The notes under the pieces are model-generated. The model was not told the origin of the DNA and made no database searches. It saw nothing but the letters and a program-made list of their open reading frames with translations. The translations under genes and the position numbers were made by a program. Shown one piece after another: positions 12,654 to 23,620 of a DNA stretch of 64,000 bases. The stretch is taken from NCBI GenBank assembly GCA_028023455.1, contig JAQFVV010006354.1, forward strand, positions 682,001 to 746,000. Direction: 5' to 3'. Source of the DNA: Epiperipatus broadwayi (Eukaryota > Onychophora > Udeonychophora > Euonychophora > Peripatidae). Numbering within the stretch: the first letter of the stretch is position 1; every line of letters starts with the position of its first letter.

Positions 12654-14960
12654 CACAATAGGTAAAAGCTTGTATACAAATTCTTTTGGAAATTAGATTG
12701 CAATGACCAATCAGAAAGGGATTCCAAAAATACCGAGGTATGGAATTAATTACGAATTAATTTAGAGAGTAACTAGGACAGTCAAGGAGAGCAGTCACCA
12801 AGAAAATTTGCGTTCGTTAATTTCAATGTGTACTGAGTAAATCTAAATCGCCTTTCTCGCCATTCGAGATGGCCTTCCCTGCAATCTGTGCCCATGGATC
12901 CCAATACTCATAGACTATACTGATATGCCTGTTCGTTAAATCATAAAATTACTACCTGCCTGAATAACTATGTTTGATAAACTAGATCTAGTCTCTGCGG
13001 GAATTGAAATCATCAAAAGAACTGCCATGTTTTACAGAGGTAATCATTTCAAATGCTGCTAGACTCTTAAAGTTACCATGAATAATTTTAACTTTCACCT
13101 ATCTATTTCTTTAAACATTTTGTAAATCTTTCATTTGTAAAATTTAATATTAGTTATGAATTAATTTGTAAAGTTCTTACCTTTTTGTTAATTGTACCTG
13201 GTTTTCTCTCTATATAACTTAGCTGTAATCTCTCCTACATTAAACCTCTCCTGAATAATTATTAGTTCTTAATGTCACGTCTATGCGGCAATATTTTATT
13301 CTCATTATTATGTTTTATACTTTCAGATACTAAATTATATGTCGATAATTTTCCCCCAGAATCGCAAATGCTTATGCTATCTCTTTTAATAAAAGAAAAC
13401 CCTTCTTACTTTTCAGAGGGTAATTAACCTAGTAGTTTCTAAAAACAAATTTGTTATTCCTAGTATAGCAGGTGCCTGCCAGTCTGGGAAAATAAAATCA
13501 GAATTTGATAATTATTATACAGTGTTATTTTCTAAAACTAAGTAAAAATCTATTTTCTTAGAAATATGTTTATTTGGTTAATTAAATAATAGCGCTAACT
13601 TCTAAAATCTGCAAATAGATTTATATGAATAAAATTAATATTACTTTATTGAAATCAATAGCCACCACCGACTGTATATATATTTAATAATATGAAAAGT
13701 ATTTATTTAGTAAAGCATTCAAAACCAAAGATTTATATTTATACGTTGTGGAAAGTTTACGTGTAGTTCAAAATAATACATAAAGGGGGGGATCGTTTAG
13801 TTCTATGAGCTATATTATATTAGCATTAACTGTAATTCTTCCACATCCACATAGTAATCAAATCATACCGGTACGAGGGGTTTTTATTAATAAAGATAGG
13901 CGATAATTATTTATTCCTTAGCTAAATATCTATATATTTATATTAATGCAAGCGTTACGTGTATACCGGCCTTTCATGATATATATATCCTTGTGCTTCG
14001 TTCACTTTTACTTCTAATACCAAGGACAAGGTTTGGCAAACCTCTTTGGATTTCTTCAGCGTGAGATATTGTTGCATAGGGTTCGCTCTGGCAAAAGTCC
14101 AGCCTATGGCAATTCAATAAAGCGCCTTCTTAGTTGTTTATGACCCGACCCTGCCGACGTTTGCAGAGAGTCGCATTTCTTTAATGGTGAATTGAAGCGT
14201 CTTCTTAGATCTTAGAATAGATCGTTCCATTGCCCTCATACACGTACCGCTTTCCCATATTTCGTTTTTGTTAAAAGCCTATTAATTCTCCTAAACCGTA
14301 CTGTTATGATTATACTAAATGGATTACCATTTTTATATATATATTTCATTCGCACTTTCAGATACGACACTTCTGCCATTATTATTATTTCCCAAATTAG
14401 CTTCCCACACACGTTCTTATATAGCAAAATGCAAATATTAATTAAATAAAATTACCCTTATCATCCAATTGAATAAACTTACGTATTGGTATGAATGCTG
14501 TTGTTCTTATTACTGGTGGATTCAAATAACTTCGGGTACCGTAGTCTAGCGCTATTATTAAAAATCTTATATATCCCATTCAATTGATAAATTATTGACA
14601 TATAAATAGCCGCAATAGAATAAAGCCATGAATTATTTGTTATTGATGATTAAATATTTTCATTGTATAGTATTGTAAGAGAGGTTAATGTTGTCCAAGG
14701 GAGATAAACACCCATTTTATTTACATTGTAATACCAATAACGTTTGCAATCAGATATATTCCAAGTTGATTTAATAAATTTTATATCGTTCTAAATATCT
14801 AAGTCATTGTTTCATTTATTGAATAGAAATAATTTTGATGTAATATAAAAAGGTTTCACTTATTAGATGATCGAAAATCGCTAATTATAATGTTCTAGAC
14901 ATGAACCAAGTTCGAATAAGAGTCTTTTTGTGTCACGACTTTGTGATGCCGGCGGGGTAG
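12654..14960. other. Moderately AT-rich sequence with scattered CpG, no gene recognised
   Basis: Compared with most of the window this stretch has more CpG, for example near 12740-12920, 13790-14240 and 14930-14960. It includes a less AT-rich block at 14010-14240 containing two similar strings, CAATTCAATAAAGCGCCTTC and TGAATTGAAGCGTCTTC. No convincing exon, tRNA or transposon end was found. It could be old repeat or regulatory sequence. Confidence 0.4.
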
Positions 14961-15093
14961 GAATAAATTAGATCAGTATCATTGGAATTGTTGCTCATAA
15001 GTGGGTAGATCTGGAAAATAGGCAAATAGGGCAGAGTTCATGAATGTTCCTGACTTATGTATCTTGCACAGGATTGGATTCGAGGTACTTTTG
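14961..15093 (+). repeat. Dispersed repeat, copy 1
   Basis: This 133-bp block aligns by eye to 18531-18662. Shared features are GAATTGTTG, ATAGGCAAATAGG and the end GGATTCGAGGTACTTTT. The level of divergence suggests an old interspersed repeat. No protein frame is conserved between the copies. It could be part of a SINE or a transposon end; I cannot name the family. Confidence 0.7.
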
Positions 15094-16430
15094 CCTAGAT
15101 GCTAGATCTTGTTATATGAACAGACGAAACCGACCGGTACAGGTTTTTTTTTTTCCCCCGGGTATGGATGCCCGCCGTGGGGCTATTAATTACTTTTACA
15201 CCCTGCAGAACCCTGAATAATAGATGTTATTATACTATATATGATGTTTATCCTCTAAATAATGAAAATATATGTGTAAAATTTTTTTTTCTTGGTTTGT
15301 ACACCCAGTTCAGATGATGTTCTTTTTAAATATTATACACACTATGTACAAGTCATTACTAATATGTATATGATTTTCCCAATAATGTCAATCATATATG
15401 TAGATTTTTTTTTCCAGAAACAATATTCAGGATAGTATGTGATATTTTGTTCTTCTTCCATAAATAATGTTTTAAATATATATGTACATTTTTTTTTTGG
15501 GTGGTGAAAGAAAAGTAGTGGCAGCTTTTAAATACTTTCACACCCATAGTATGTAAAGAAAAAAAAAGAAATATGTGCTTCAAATAGTAATGACATCTTT
15601 AATTACTTTATGATATTATACATCTGAACTGCTGTACAGCTGTCATAAATAAAAATATGTATTTATAAGAATGTACAATCATCTAGTAAAAGTGTTGTAA
15701 CAATCTACTCCTTTTGACTGGCGCCCGGTAGTAATACCATTATAAATTTTGTCATCAGGTGGTAGATTGAATAAAAAAAAGAAATATTAGAAACAATGAT
15801 TCCAAAATTTAACAAGTTATATAGAGAGCATTATTTGTACTAAACTACTGTACTCAACTATGTACTCAACTATGTAATGTACTCAACTATGTAATGCAAG
15901 TGTTGATAATTTTAATATGAAGTAATACAATTTTAAGTATGTTTCAGGTGCAAAGGAACAACCAAACTTAAAGACCCTGCTATAAATATATGCTATTCAC
16001 TCACACACTGTATGCCAAATCATTCTAAAGATTAGTGAAATTAATCTTTGTTTAGTAAAAATGAAACAGTAGTTTGAGTGATGCGTATATATATTTTGAC
16101 TAAAGCAATAATTTTATTGCTGGAAAATACATTTGTAATTATTTTTATATCTGTGTGCATTTAATGTAACAACAAAGAAAAAAATGGGGAAGGCTTGAAA
16201 TACTGAAATTATCTTTGGTCAAATCGTTGTCTATAATTAAAATTTATAAATCTTAATTACAATCAAAAAAAACAAATTGTTTATCAGTTGTTTTCAAATC
16301 TTTCAAAACAGTTAAAAATGGTATTTCAGGCCTTATCAACTGAAAATATTTTGCTAATTAAATGTTGCTTTTTTTAAAGGGATTACAGAGGTAAGGTTGG
16401 TAGATGAGATTGCATTCTGGACAGTATTAA
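15094..16430. other. AT-rich sequence with a small minisatellite
   Basis: Mostly AT-rich with T-rich runs. A short tandem motif, TACTCAACTATG(TAATG), occurs three times at about 15850-15896. A less AT-rich block at 15120-15200 (AGACGAAACCGACCGG through GATGCCCGCCG) is unexplained. No gene seen. Confidence 0.5.
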
Positions 16431-16436
16431 AATGTT

Positions 16437-16710
16437 ATAAAAGGGACCACAGAACAAAGGAAGTCAGTTCAGTTTACCTTCAGTTCGTAGTTAAGTTCAG
16501 AGGAGTTTAGTCAGTTGAGTTAATTACTTTTAAGAAGCCAACGCAAGTTCTGTGCGATGAATTTTGAGTAGTGGAATCTAGCACCTTTTTCTTCTTCTCT
16601 CGAAGAACTGTCTGCCTACAAGTGCCATGTTCCATCTGGCCGACCATACAACATGATTGCTTCCGACTGCTGATTGCTAATGATGCTGCCATGCTGTTTT
16701 TTTCTTAGGT
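16437..16710 (+). promoter_or_regulatory. Possible promoter and 5' exon, or LTR-like promoter
   Basis: A TATAAAAGG box at about 16437-16445 is followed after about 25 bases by repeated GTCAGTTCAG/AGTTCAG strings, a style common around transcription starts of LTR elements and some invertebrate promoters. About 270 bases later TTAG|GTAACC could be a splice donor. A similar ATATAAAAGCAG then CAGTTGAGTTATTAG arrangement occurs near 53912-53950. I cannot tell a host promoter from a solo LTR; no matching second LTR was found nearby. Confidence 0.25.
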
Positions 16711-17567
16711 AACCTTTTAACATAGAACTGCCTTTATAAGTCAATACTTTTGTAATCTATAGTTCAACCATTATGTCTTAATTTATATATTGTTTTATAA
16801 GCTTCTGTTAATTTTGCTTTTAAACTCTCTCTCAGTAATCTTTTAACTTACCTTTCATGCTTAATTAAATTATATATTATATATAAATGTGTGTGATTCC
16901 ATTAAGATTTCATATACTTTGTTTAATGTATAGATATAATTTATTTTCTTTAATGTGCCAAAATCGCTAAATTCGCGAGTAAGGGGGGAAATAATTGTTT
17001 TACTTGGGAAAAGGGTGGGCTTTATTTAAAACTTATCAATAGAGTTTTGTCTATATTAAATAGAAATTGCTCGCGAGTTTGGTTTCATTTTAAATTCGTT
17101 ACTCTTAAAGTAAATTTAAAACTTTTACTGTGGATGAATTTTGCTTTAATTTTCTATTTTAAAAAGATCATGAACTTTCTTATAATTAATCCATTTCTTT
17201 TTGCTGGTGCCTGAAGGGCAAATTCCACCAGTTAATACGTATTTGGGAATCGATTCTTTAAATATAAATGTGGTTAGTTTAATAATATTGTAAATAGAAG
17301 CGTTATTATTCATTATGATTAGATAAATGACTCAGAATTGGAAACAGATTATTGCGCGAGAGGTTAGACCATTTTCAAACTTTAAATGATATTATAAAAT
17401 TATAGAAACACTGCTGGCATATATTTTCTTTTCTGCTATTTTATCTTTCCATTTCTTGATCGTTTTATTATTGGGGACGTCGAAAGCATGAAGCTCCCGT
17501 CCTTCTTTTCAAAATCGTTCCTAACCAGAGACGCTACTCTCTGTTGAATGTAAAGTTTAAGAGGATT
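16711..17567. other. Locally CpG-richer stretch upstream of candidate exon
   Basis: CpG is rare across most of the window but clustered here. Examples are TTCGCGAG near 16973, CTCGCGAG near 17071, GCGCGAGAG near 17353, GACGTCG near 17476 and several between 17490 and 17560. CTCGCGAG is the core of a palindromic motif known from metazoan CpG promoters. A splice-acceptor-like CTAACCAG lies at about 17520-17528. This could be promoter or 5' untranslated sequence for the candidate exon that follows, but it is also compatible with unrelated old sequence. Confidence 0.3.
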
Positions 17568-17643
17568 ATGTGCTGCAGATGGTGGTACATAATGATCTGG
17601 GTTCTCATTCTCAGCCTCTACTTTGATATCGCTCCGCCAGAAG
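17568..17643 (+). CDS. Candidate first coding exon with signal peptide
   Basis: From ATG 17568 the frame encodes a short N-terminus with a basic residue and aromatic residues (MCCRWWYIMIW), then a strongly hydrophobic core (VLILSLYFDIA), then APPEG. This is signal-peptide-like. AAG|GTGCGG at 17641-17649 fits a 5' splice site, which would give a phase-1 intron, the usual phase after signal-peptide exons of secreted or type I membrane proteins. A possible acceptor (TTCCTAACCAG) lies about 40 bases upstream of the ATG. The frame stays open to a stop at 17766-17768 if unspliced (TTG or ATG start, 66 residues from this ATG). No family is recognised and no downstream exon was identified. This is a speculative call. 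Confidence 0.25.
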
Positions 17644-18530
17644 GTGCGGACATATCCAATCTAAGTTCATTTCAAAGTATTCTTTTAAATGATGAAATAT
17701 CCACAATCGCCATGAGGCCTTATTTTCATTATTGTATGCTAGTACCGTTACTTTGCTCATTAACTTGATCATTTGTCTAATCTTAGTAAAGTTGCAATGA
17801 TGTGTTAAAGATAAAGATTCATTTCATAAAATACGTTCAGTATGTTGATCTAAAAACTGCTTTTCTTTAAAAAGCTTTATCGATTCCCAGAGACGTAAAT
17901 CAATTTGTATAATTTATTCTCGTAAATATTGCGCATTGTTTGTTCCTTATGTATACTTAGTCTAAAGATGCTATGTCCAAACAATGCCTATCAAACATAT
18001 GTGATGATTTTAAGATTGTAAATAAATGATTGAGAACGTACATTTATATTTATTTGTCAAAATGATTAATGTTAAATTATCGTGTATCTTTCTGTAATCC
18101 GAATCTGTTCCAATCTTGTAGATTGTTTGTACATCCACAACATTTTATTTGTAAACACTTGTAAATTGACATATTAACCCCGCACAACTTATAACACATT
18201 CTATAAAATGGTATTTATTCAAGTATTGATGTAATGGGGATGTTATAGAACAAATCCCAAGTTTTCAAAATGTATAAGATCACTCCAAGCGTGAAACAAT
18301 TTTGTAACACATATATGCGTTTTCTACATTTATTAAATATATATATTCATGTAAATCCTGGTTTGTTTTGAATTATTAGTTTATAGTTAATATTTAGAAC
18401 TATTTTCGTTGGCTAAGAGCTTAGCATTAACAAATAAGTATAATAAATGTAATTCCTGGGCTACTCCGACCTCGATCATCATCATCAGTCTGATCTTATG
18501 CTCCACCGCTCTGCTTATGGGCACGGATTT
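17644..18530. other. AT-rich sequence, nothing recognised
   Basis: About 890 bases of AT-rich sequence after the candidate exon. If that exon is real this would be intron. A less AT-rich string (CCTCGATCATCATCATCAG) near 18470 precedes the dispersed repeat. Confidence 0.5.
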
Positions 18531-18662
18531 AAAATAATTTTACTGTGTCATCCGAATTGTTGTTCATTGGGTCAGAGATTCGAAGAATAGGCAAATAGGT
18601 TAGAATTCAGGATTGTTCCAGACCTGTGTATCTCGAGCATGATCGGATTCGAGGTACTTTTT
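18531..18662 (+). repeat. Dispersed repeat, copy 2
   Basis: Second copy of the block described at 14961-15093, in the same orientation. It ends with the same GATTCGAGGTACTTTT string and then diverges completely, so this point is likely a true element boundary. Confidence 0.7.
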
Positions 18663-18899
18663 AAAAAAATCTGAACGCTATTCTGCTGCTAATTTTTTCA
18701 GTAAAAAGACATGCTGCCTTGTCATGTGTTTAGGAAAAAACCTATTTTTACAATTTGATATATAAAAAAAATAATAAAATATTATTTTTATCATTATTTT
18801 TCACTATTTCAAACCCTATCATTTATACAACAATATTGACCTCATATAAATTTTAATTTTATATTTGTCTTATAAGTCAGTCAATTAGTATTGGTTAAA

Positions 18900-19165
18900 T
18901 AATAATATTAAATGAATAAAAAGAATAGAAAAATAATTAATTTCTACCAATAGACGAACATATTAATTTATATGCATTTATTTACTTTCTCACAATAAAT
19001 AAAAAAAGAGAGAATTAATTTTCCAAGCATATTCGTTTACTTGTATGTTTACACATAGATATATGTCATGTAGAAAACAAATTTATTTGCTTTCTCACAA
19101 TAGATAAAAAAGTAATTAACTTATCAAACCTATCAGTCTAAATGTATGTCTATAAATGTATACAC
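18900..19165. repeat. Diverged tandem repeat, period about 105 bp
   Basis: ATTTATTTACTTTCTCACAA (near 18975) recurs as ATTTATTTGCTTTCTCACAA (near 19080), followed in both by A-rich and then ATTAATTT/ATTAACTT strings and a TGTATGTTTACA/TGTATGTCTATA segment. A weaker third unit may lie before 18975. Confidence 0.55.
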
Positions 19166-19855
19166 TACTTTGATATAAGCAAATATGTAGGATATTTAGT
19201 TTTCCTACCACTTGGTCTGAATTCACATATTGAAAAAAAAAGTGGGCAGGTGTCTAAGCCAGTTGTAAGCCATCTCTTACAACAGCCCTTCTCTAAACAG
19301 GTAAAATTTTAAACTAGGTTTTAAATTTTAGCAGAAACACATACGATAAGAATGTGTGATTATTTTGGGTTTGGTGAAGGGTTGCTACATTAATTACCTT
19401 ATTCCTAACATTTTTTTAAAATTTTTTTAACAGCTGGTTTTGTGAAGTTCAAATAGTGTGCTGGATTTGAGCTTTGGTGGTTTTATACTTGAGGCATAAC
19501 CAAGAATGTGTCTCTGTTACAGAAGGCACATGAAATCATTTATTTGCTACCCTTCTCCATGCTCCATTGAGACTTATTGGACTTTGAAGCTCTAGTCAAA
19601 TATAAAAACATGTTTGTTTAAGTTAGCCTCTAGATATTCGCATAACTGCATTTATGCACTATTGGGAAATACCCTCATCAAACTTAATATACCTAATCCT
19701 GTACTATGTATATGTGGTTATACTCCCCCCCACACACATATATATATATATATTATACATTGCACTTTCTATTATCACAAAGTTTACTCATTTTTTTATT
19801 ATTTATAAATTTCAGCTATATTAAAAAAAAATCCTGATATTATCCTGCATTATTA
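19166..19855. other. AT-rich sequence next to Gypsy-like remnant
   Basis: No coding signal. A TGTGTGATTATTTTGGGTTT string near 19352 resembles TGTGTGATTTTTTTGGGTTG near 53830 and may mark another old repeat. Short (TA)n near 19738. If the minus-strand integrase fragment is real, its 3' LTR would be expected here, but I found no paired LTR. Confidence 0.4.
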
Positions 19856-20104
19856 CTAATGTCCAAAATAACGTTTTAAGATATGAGCATTATACATGCC
19901 ACAAATTTCTCCTCCTTGATTTACCCAAAATTCATTGGGACTTGACTGCCTAATGATGGTGTATGGTCCCTCATATGTATTGCTGAACTTATGATATTTA
20001 CCTTCCTGTGGTTTACTGAGATATGGAGCTTCTATTATCCCTCTGTCTCCAATTCTGAATTCATATCTAGACCTTGTATTCAAATTTCTATGATTTGACT
20101 TCAT
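19856..20104 (-). pseudogene. Gypsy-like LTR retrotransposon integrase C-terminal fragment
   Basis: An 82-residue open frame on the minus strand with the layout of the C-terminal end of Gypsy-type integrases: a basic start (NHRNLNTRSRYEF), the GD motif of the small beta-barrel (FRIGDRGIIEAP), then KFSNTYEGPYTII and a short end (NAHILKRYFGH). In the family this barrel binds DNA next to the catalytic core during insertion. The catalytic core and RT are absent: upstream sequence on the minus strand (above 20105) has stops in frame. It is a 5'-truncated remnant. A chance ORF is unlikely given the ordered motif, but the superfamily call needs a profile search. Confidence 0.55.
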
Positions 20105-20449
20105 AGTGAATTGCTTTCAAACTTGCAAAATATCCTATTATTTAACTATTATAATTCTAATGGCTACAGGTTTATATCTATGGTAATCATAACTATTTGA
20201 AAACACTCTATAATAAATGTTAAATAAATTTATTACTCAATCTAAGTCTTCTATTAGCTTAAAACTTATATTCATTTAAATGAGTGAATGGGTTATCATT
20301 CTACACTTAAAGAATAACAATAAAAAAATCTAAGGTTTTATGTAGTAAATGTCATTTATGACATATCATTGTACAGATTTTTTTTTCTGTCAGTATCCAT
20401 CATTGTTCATATTTTTCTACATACATTACATTCTATGTTTTACAATATA
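20105..20449. other. AT-rich sequence, nothing recognised
   Basis: About 345 bases between the integrase remnant and a dispersed repeat. Stops in all frames, no motif seen. Confidence 0.5.
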
Positions 20450-20760
20450 TTTTAAACAGAAGTATTTTCAATTATTTTATCAACTGAAATAATTTGTAGG
20501 TTTAAAAAAAAGTAGACATCATATAGTTTTCCAAAAACTGTGTATATTGATGTTATCAAATTGTATATTTATTACACAATCTTTAAATTGACTTATACAA
20601 CTTGCCTCTTTAATATAATTTTTTTATGATGCCTTTCATTTAATTTTTTTGTATGATTTGGGCTAAGAGTAAATCTGAAATTGCAAGTTTTTTATGGTCA
20701 AAGAAAAGTTGGACTGATTATTTTTAGACTTTTTGCACAATTTGGTGATCTTTTCTTAAA
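20450..20760 (+). repeat. Dispersed repeat family 2, copy 1
   Basis: This block aligns by eye with 58050-58385. Both contain ACATCATAT then GTTTTCC/ATTTTCC, a TTTATT(A/G) then ATCTTTAAATTG box, a TTATACAA box, and a later segment with AAGTAAAT then CAAAGAAAA. Divergence is moderate. There is no coding capacity, and the family is not recognised. LINE copy C begins shortly after. Confidence 0.65.
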
Positions 20761-20929
20761 AATACATTTCTATTCCCTAACTCTTGTATAATCCTATAAA
20801 AAATGCTAAGAATAATCAGTCTAATACTACTTGATTTTCTTTGAGCATGGAAAATCTTGTAGTTTTAGCTTTACCTTTAGACCAGATCTATTTTTTATGT
20901 TCTCGCAATTTTGATTGTTTCATTAAAGA

Positions 20930-23620
20930 ATATACAGAATTAAAACAAGGGCCCCTAGGTCAATTGAGGTATGGGGCAATGAATACTCTGGTTCTTCCAT
21001 GTTGGCCAAAGTTTGTGAATTTTACTACAAAAAATTCCAGCCTCTGTGAATAATCAATTCATGTAGGACTTTCGTCAATAGGGAACCAACTCCACATAAG
21101 ATCACTGAAACTAGGATCCTATTAAAATTTAAGATCATTCCCAGATAGAACTCATCCTGGCCTACATGGCATTCCCAAGTTTGTACTCATACACCTTCAT
21201 GCCTTCACCATTCCGATCATCAAAGACCTTCTGGCTGAAGGCACCCAGAAAATCGATGGAATGTGTCAAATTTCCATGGTTCCCCTTATTAAGTAATGGG
21301 AAGCCCCACATCAATTGGACAACCTCTGGCCTATCTCGATGTTGCCCTTACTAGTGAAGACAATCAAGGGCCTAATTAAAGAGGATATTGAAGACAACAT
21401 CATAGATCAACTGCCGATGCCATTAGCCACTTTCAACTTCTCATAGATCATGTTCACAGGAGAAGAATATCCCAACTGATTGCAGTTTAACTTGATTTTT
21501 CTGGGGTCTTTGATTGCATCAGGATCAAAGTATTACTTAGTGTACTGGAGGAACTCCAAGTGCCTTCAGCATACCTCCAGATGATAGAGAACCTACTTCA
21601 CAATCAGGAGGTATTTCTTTCTCTAGATGGTAGAGTGGCTCCAGGATTTCAGCTCAGTATTTCCATTCCTCAGGGCTCATCACTAAGTACTCTCCTTTTC
21701 ACAGCCTATGTGAACCATTACTGCTAAGCATTGAGGTGGGCTTTCCTGGGATAGCTAACCCTATGCTGAGAGAGAACATTTGCCATATTTCCTATATGGA
21801 TGATGTGGTGGTGTACCTTTCATCTCAGGATGAGTTCACAAGGCTTGAGGAACTCCTGGACCAATTTTCTCACAAATTTGGTCTCAGAGTAAACAGAGTG
21901 AAATCGGCCACGTGGTCAATTCTATCAGGCAAGCAAATACCAGGTGGGGTTGAAGCTCCCCCTCAGAAATTTCTCGGCTTCTCTTTAGCCTACCCCCATC
22001 CATTATGAGAAGGGAACTCGAAGCTTCCTTATTAGCTAAAGTCAATTCTACAATAACATCACTATCTAAGGTCTACCTGTCCTTGTTGGGAAAGGTAACA
22101 CTACTTAATGCTATAGTATTGCCCCAAATAATATATTATCTAGCAGGATTTTCCCCCATTGGAAAGTTTATCTAAAAAATTGAAACCTTATGCAGAAAAC
22201 TTTGCTGGGGAGGCAAGACTCCCATCATTAGCCTCAATGTATTACAAAAACCCAAGCTTCTTAATGGCCTTAGTCTTCACTCACTGAAGATTTTTTACTT
22301 CCAACAAACTCATAATATACTATTCAAGATTTTTAAGGATAATCCCAATATGGATTGCCCCCTCCCCAGAGAAAAGGTAGAGTCTACCTATCAACCTCTG
22401 CCTAGGTGAAGAAGCATTTGGCTACAAAAGCAAATTACAGTGATTATTCAAACTTCCAGTTGTCAGGTTTCCTTTTTCAGGGGGAATTATTATATTGGGG
22501 CATTTACTGATTAATGTTTCCTGGAAACACTAAATCCATTAATATACTCCCAATAGGAATCTCTTGATTTTCCAAATTAACAAAATTCATCAAACTGAGT
22601 CCTAAATTTGTTGATTTTTTAATAAAAATCATCCTTGGAGCACTCCCCATTGGGGCCTTTCTCCACTACCAAAGGGGTTACAACATCAACCCCCTTTGTC
22701 CCCTATGTAACAAACAGGAGGAGTCCATTGACCACATTCTGGATAAATGTGATTTGTGGACTTATCTCTGTAATATAGCATTAGACTGGATAAATGGCAA
22801 TGACCCAGCTAACATTTCTCTTAAGGCTGCAATTAAAAAGGGTCAATTTGGAACAAAAAGACTGGACACTTTCATTAACTTCTCAATTTGAACCACCAGA
22901 TGTAGCATGATATTTTATCATGGCAGTGATGACTCAATGGTTAATCGATTTTTCAAATCTCTCTAAAAATAAAAGATGAGGATAAACAAACTTGTCAGTC
23001 TTGGCTAACTGACCAAACCTGGAGCCAGATGAGGCTAGAAACTTAATTCATGTATTTCTAGGCCTAAAACTTGAACTTTCTCCCATCCACTTAACAAATG
23101 ATATATCCCATCTTTCACCTAAGAATAATATAAACTTTAACTATGTAGATCTTTCATACATCTTATATATTTAATATATAAACTTTGCATTAATTCCATT
23201 CTGTATAATTAATTTACCTATATCAACTTGTAAATATTGTTATAGTCCTCATTACTCTTTGGGTCAGGATAGTCATTCAATCAATGGAATTTACAAACCT
23301 TATATGTAGGTTTCACTTACTTTATATTCCTAGCTAATTATGCATATAACACACTGCCTTAAGGCATTAGTGTAATCTTTGATTTTATTTATATTTATTT
23401 ATGTTTTTTTCATACTTACATTAATTACCTATCATAATTTTATTATGCAGCTCTTGAGACCATGTTATTGATCTAATACAACTTTTGATTTTTCTATATA
23501 CATAGTTGGCATACCACATTTAATGTATACATTGAAACTTTCTTATTGACATAATTTTATACTATCATTGTTGTTTTTTTGTATCTACTCTAAGGTGTAA
23601 ATAAAGTTTTAATTTTGAAA
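20930..23620 (+). mobile_element. LINE copy C, 5'-truncated, same family as A and B
   Basis: About 2.7 kb of sequence, visibly less AT-rich than the flanks, homologous at protein level to ORF2 and the 3' region of copies A and B. The 5' end is uncertain (about 20930). The 3' end is about 23620, just after AATAAAGTTTTAATTTTGAAAG; copy A ends with a similar AATAAAGTACTTTAAAAC before its tail, which supports a shared 3' terminus. No long microsatellite tail remains. The different base composition suggests another subfamily or a different age. Confidence 0.8.
21166..22980 (+). pseudogene. LINE reverse transcriptase remnant (copy C)
   Basis: Recognisable pieces in order: the HPGLHGIPKF-like linker (about 21155), NLWPISMLPLLVKTIKG (about 21320), motif B IPQGSSLSTLLF at 21665, motif C ISYMDDVVVYLSS at about 21787 (Asp pair kept), the SATWSILSG and KFLGF stretch (to about 21985), the W-G-K thumb motif (KLCWGGKTPI, about 22195), and the finger CPLCNKQEESIDHILDKC at about 22696-22749. 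Many stops and frameshifts lie between these pieces and motif A is lost in a damaged stretch near 21490-21530. The product cannot be active. The longest intact piece is 21736-22008, about 90 residues. Confidence 0.8.

Noticed and set aside
20841-21053. 70-codon ORF before LINE copy C
   Set aside because: No clear match to the LINE ORF2 frame apart from a weak KEYTELKQ string; probably a chance ORF across the element boundary.
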